From Brevinematales bacterium (GTDB lineage Bacteria; Spirochaetota; Brevinematia; Brevinematales; GWF1-51-8), in assembly GCA_013177895.1 (NCBI GenBank), contig JABLXV010000011.1:1-63630 (forward strand): 63,630 nucleotides of DNA. Reading direction: 5' to 3'. This document shows, piece after piece, positions 61,238 to 63,630 of this stretch (position 1 is its first letter; each line of letters begins with the position of its first letter). A program made the position numbers and the translations under genes. The notes under the pieces were generated by a model, which made no database searches, was not told the DNA's origin, and saw only the letters and a list, made by a program, of their open reading frames with translations.

Positions 61238-63106
61238 GTGAAACAATCTATTCTTTTTCTGGTCTGTAGTGTATTGATTCAAATTATTACTTTTCCACAA
61301 TCCGGAATTTCAAAAAAAGGGAATGTGGTTGAAATCCAGAAAAAATCGGTATTAGTCCTGCCGATTCAAAATCTTTCACCCCAGAATTTTTATCAGAAAA
61401 CAGATCAGTATATTATTATTATCTGGAAAAACCTATTAAACTTTCTGGAACTTATTCCATCGATAGATATTATTACGAATAACCAAAAGGAATTTAAAAA
61501 TTGGGATAAAGCGGATATTAAAATAATTTCTTCCAATTATCACGCATCATTTATTATCACGGGCGAAGCCTATCTGACGAATAAGAATTTTGATATTTTG
61601 GTTGAAATCTGGGATAAGGCTAAAGGGAAAAGTATCTATCAAAAGACCTATACATCCGGTACCGGGTATGAATTTATGGATATGCTAGATACTGTTATTG
61701 ATGGAACCGTCAGTTCGTTAATGAATACCCCGATAGAAATAGCCTTTATTCAGTTTAACAATATTAAAATTGGCGATAAACCGCTGGAGGTATTCCTGAA
61801 CGGTAAAAAAATCGCAAAAGTTGAAAATAGCGGGTATTATGAAAAAATACGTGTCCCGGCGGGAAATACATACCGTATTGAAATAATTGATACTGGCGGA
61901 AAAACGGTATTAAAAAAAGTTGTGATACCTAAACCGAATGAGATGGTTACAATTGAGTATTCCCCACCGATAGTGATTCAGCCGGAAGTATTATCGAAAA
62001 TAAAAAAGTATGAAATTGCTCAGTATAACAGTATAAGTTATTTCACTATTTCCCCCGATGGTTCAAAATTAGGATTTCAGTATCAGAAAAATGAAAAATG
62101 GTATCTGAATTTAAACGGTGAAATATTCGGGGCCTACGATAGTATGGGATTTCTTAAATTTTCTGACGATGGAATGAGCTTCGGATTTGATTATAAGGAT
62201 GGAGAAAGTTCCTATATTAATATTAATAGTATTGTCTATGATAGTTATGAGGGAGGTGTATTTCTTGTTTTTTCTCCCAATGGGAAAAAATACGGATATA
62301 CCTACTCCAAATATGGAAAGAAATACATCAATATAAACGGGAAAATTTTTGGGGGATATGATTCGGTGGGGGGACTTGTTTTCTCTAAAGTCGGTTTGGA
62401 TTATGGATTCTTTTATGTTCAGGGTGGGAAATGGAATACTTATGTGAATGAACAAAATTACGGAAAGTATGACTCAGTGGGGAAAATGGTCATATCCGAC
62501 GATGGAAATTATTTTGGTTTTGATTATAAACAAAATGAGAAGTGGAATGTGTATATTAAAGATAAACTGTATAGCGAATCTGCCCCGGTCAAGTGTCTGG
62601 AAATGTCTCAGGACGGGTCAAAATTCGGATATTGTTATGGAAGTTATATAAAAGTTGATAAAATGATTTACGGGCCATATGTATCTATCAAGAGCCTAAA
62701 ATTCAGTAAAAACGGTTCGAGCTACGGTTTTGTATATTTTTATGGCGGTAAATTTTTTATCAATATTAACGGTACTATTTACGGGGGTTTTGATATCATA
62801 GGAAATATCGTTTTTTCCGAAAACGGCGCTAGTTTCGGGCATTCCTATAATTTGAACGGTAAATGGTATATCAATATTAATGGAAAAATATTCGGGAATT
62901 ACGATTCAATCGGGAAAATTGTTTTTTCTTCGGATGGGTTAAAAAAGGGATTCAGTTATTATATGAATAATAAGTATTACATCAAAATAGATGAAATCAC
63001 TTATGGGCCGTACTCTTTCGGTGATTTTACGCTTAACGATAAAAAGAAAGAAATAATCTCTTATATTAAAGATAATTACGCATATATTGAAGATGTAACA
63101 CGGTAA
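61238..63106 (+). CDS. Secreted protein with TolB/CsgG-like N-terminus and nine propeller-like repeats
   Basis: A 622-residue exported protein, GTG start behind GGGGG. After the signal peptide, residues ~30-235 are homologous to the N-terminus of the 47783 protein (VLVLPIQNLSPQN, FIITGEAYL, QKTYTSGTGYEFMD, then a PEGA-like block). Residues ~268-600 are nine units of about 38 residues following F-S-x-D-G-x3-G-F-x-Y then GKWYI-INGKIFG-YDSIG, plus a decayed tenth. The repeats would form one or more beta propellers or a WG-like solenoid. The DNA is AT-rich compared with housekeeping genes. Function unknown; envelope binding is a guess. Confidence 0.8.
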   Translation: MKQSILFLVCSVLIQIITFPQSGISKKGNVVEIQKKSVLVLPIQNLSPQNFYQKTDQYIIIIWKNLLNFLELIPSIDIITNNQKEFKNWDKADIKIISSNYHASFIITGEAYLTNKNFDILVEIWDKAKGKSIYQKTYTSGTGYEFMDMLDTVIDGTVSSLMNTPIEIAFIQFNNIKIGDKPLEVFLNGKKIAKVENSGYYEKIRVPAGNTYRIEIIDTGGKTVLKKVVIPKPNEMVTIEYSPPIVIQPEVLSKIKKYEIAQYNSISYFTISPDGSKLGFQYQKNEKWYLNLNGEIFGAYDSMGFLKFSDDGMSFGFDYKDGESSYININSIVYDSYEGGVFLVFSPNGKKYGYTYSKYGKKYININGKIFGGYDSVGGLVFSKVGLDYGFFYVQGGKWNTYVNEQNYGKYDSVGKMVISDDGNYFGFDYKQNEKWNVYIKDKLYSESAPVKCLEMSQDGSKFGYCYGSYIKVDKMIYGPYVSIKSLKFSKNGSSYGFVYFYGGKFFININGTIYGGFDIIGNIVFSENGASFGHSYNLNGKWYININGKIFGNYDSIGKIVFSSDGLKKGFSYYMNNKYYIKIDEITYGPYSFGDFTLNDKKKEIISYIKDNYAYIEDVTR

Positions 63107-63334
63107 ATATTTAAACATTGAATCGGCGGTTAAAAAGGATGCCATGTAATCCGGCTTTGTATCAGTATTGTTACGGATGAATAGAACAAACATAGAAGGA
63201 ACCACTAATTCCCAATAAGTATACTATATTTACTGATATTGGTATTACTGACGGCCGACCAATAAAAAGGTGGTCAAACAACCTCCAAATCACTAGACTG
63301 GTTCAAGCGGAAATATATAGGATAGGAGGACGGA
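63107..63334. other. Intergenic region before IS debris
   Basis: 228 bases without a supported gene. TGGTCAAACAACCTCC near 63272 may be part of an old IS terminal region; nothing firm. Confidence 0.35.
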
Positions 63335-63493
63335 ATAACCACCAAGAACAGGATAACGGAAAAAAACCGCGAGATAGTAATTATCGATGATTCAACTTAC
63401 GGCAGAACTCAGGAATGTCAGTAAGGCATTTAAGATCAAGGGGTATTCCCACCGGCAGTTCTACGAGATTAGGTGGAATTATCAGGCATTCTG
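63335..63493 (+). pseudogene. IS481-type transposase N-terminal relic
   Basis: GGAGG precedes ATA at the expected start. The frame reads TTKNRITEKNREIVIID, then a shift of frame continues as MIQLTAELRNVSKAFKIKGY and QFYEIRWNYQAF before a stop at 63491. This is the helix-turn-helix beginning of IS481-family transposases as I remember them. The start codon, frame and C-terminus are lost, so it is dead. Confidence 0.6.
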
Positions 63494-63507
63494 ATGGATA
63501 TAATATA

Positions 63508-63630
63508 ATGCGCCCCAAAAACTGGACAGGCAGTTAAGGTGAAATTTTGCTGTGGATATTGTAAAATACAGAAGGAGAAAAACAATGTCACAGCGAACCA
63601 AGCATTCAGCGGAATTCAAGGCGAAAGTTG
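63508..63630 (+). mobile_element. Left end of an IS3-family insertion sequence (cut by window end)
   Basis: TGCGCCCCAAAAACTGGACA at 63508 onward resembles the terminal inverted repeat of IS3-family elements. It is followed 77 bases after the tip by an OrfA start. It lies 14 bases after the IS481 relic stop, suggesting insertion into or beside old IS sequence. The right end is outside the window. Confidence 0.75.
63585..63630 (+). CDS. IS3-family transposase OrfA, partial
   Basis: Starts at ATG 63585 behind AAGGAG and reads MSQRTKHSAEFKAKV, the typical opening of the OrfA helix-turn-helix protein. It runs off the window after 15 residues. An overlapping OrfB with a DDE domain is expected beyond the end. 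Confidence 0.8.
   Translation, partial: MSQRTKHSAEFKAKV

Noticed and set aside
1-63630. CRISPR arrays, tRNA and rRNA genes
   Set aside because: No regular spacer-repeat pattern and no cloverleaf or GGTTCGAATCC-type arm with matching acceptor stem was seen in the intergenic regions. A covariance search would be decisive.

Overview
The window reads as chromosomal DNA of a diderm (Gram-negative) bacterium. It is densely packed, roughly half G+C, with consensus sigma-70-type promoters (TTGACA-N17-TATAAT), frequent 4-base ATGA overlaps and GTG/TTG starts. Spirochaetota or a close relative is the best guess. The reasons are many lipoproteins with short spirochaete-like lipoboxes (LSSC, INGC, LLSC), a protein resembling the P13 porin family, MurJ, an LptE-like lipoprotein and several predicted outer-membrane barrels. 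Rubredoxin, bacterioferritin and a nitroreductase-fold protein suggest an anaerobic or microaerophilic life. This assignment is inference; there is no rRNA in the window.

Region 1 (1-14.7 kb) is housekeeping on the + strand: gyrA, a HAD hydrolase, pheS-pheT, then an rpmF-plsX / fabH-fabG-fabF-rnc-yicC-gmk-apbE run. The fatty-acid cluster lacks fabD and acpP, which usually sit inside it. Region 2 (14.9-28.9 kb) holds an SDR-like protein without the catalytic lysine, a PocR-PAS hybrid histidine kinase, a barrel protein, ilvB-ilvN, two pre-peptidase-domain lipoproteins, a CsgG-like protein with a barrel tail, and an overlapping murJ-HAD-ribF operon. Region 3 (28.9-40.6 kb) has an orphan ParA with a coiled-coil partner, a transglutaminase-like secreted protein, a five-gene MBL / P13-like / lptE / holA / trmH operon, an SH3 lipoprotein, an epimerase with paired operators, and a large radical SAM protein.

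Region 4 (40.6-53.1 kb) is accessory and surface-directed. One minus-strand operon begins with a periplasmic/barrel protein and is followed by six tandem paralogous lipoproteins that share the motif C-x-[IL]-[FL]-H-F-[FY]-x-P straight after the lipidated cysteine. I do not recognise this family. Downstream is a pair of gluzincin-like secreted proteins: one keeps HExxH but is frameshifted, the other is intact but has lost every catalytic residue. A 510-bp terminal-inverted-repeat element sits upstream of that pair.

Region 5 (53.4-63.6 kb) holds alaS, a second inverted-repeat element, a doubly frameshifted RelBE-type toxin-antitoxin relic, a nitroreductase, a rubredoxin, a DUF1232 protein, tetR, bfr and a secreted protein with nine propeller-like repeats. 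Between tetR and bfr lies a 1,266-bp AT-rich insertion carrying only a DUF5343-like and a TIGR02391-like gene, bounded by a perfect 32-bp direct repeat that preserves both the tetR stop codon and the bfr -35 box. It looks like a minimal integrated cargo cassette, possibly defensive. The window ends in insertion-sequence debris: an IS481-type relic followed by the left end of an IS3-family element.

The strongest candidates for undescribed biology are the six-lipoprotein array with its leader barrel protein, and the repeat-bounded two-gene cassette.
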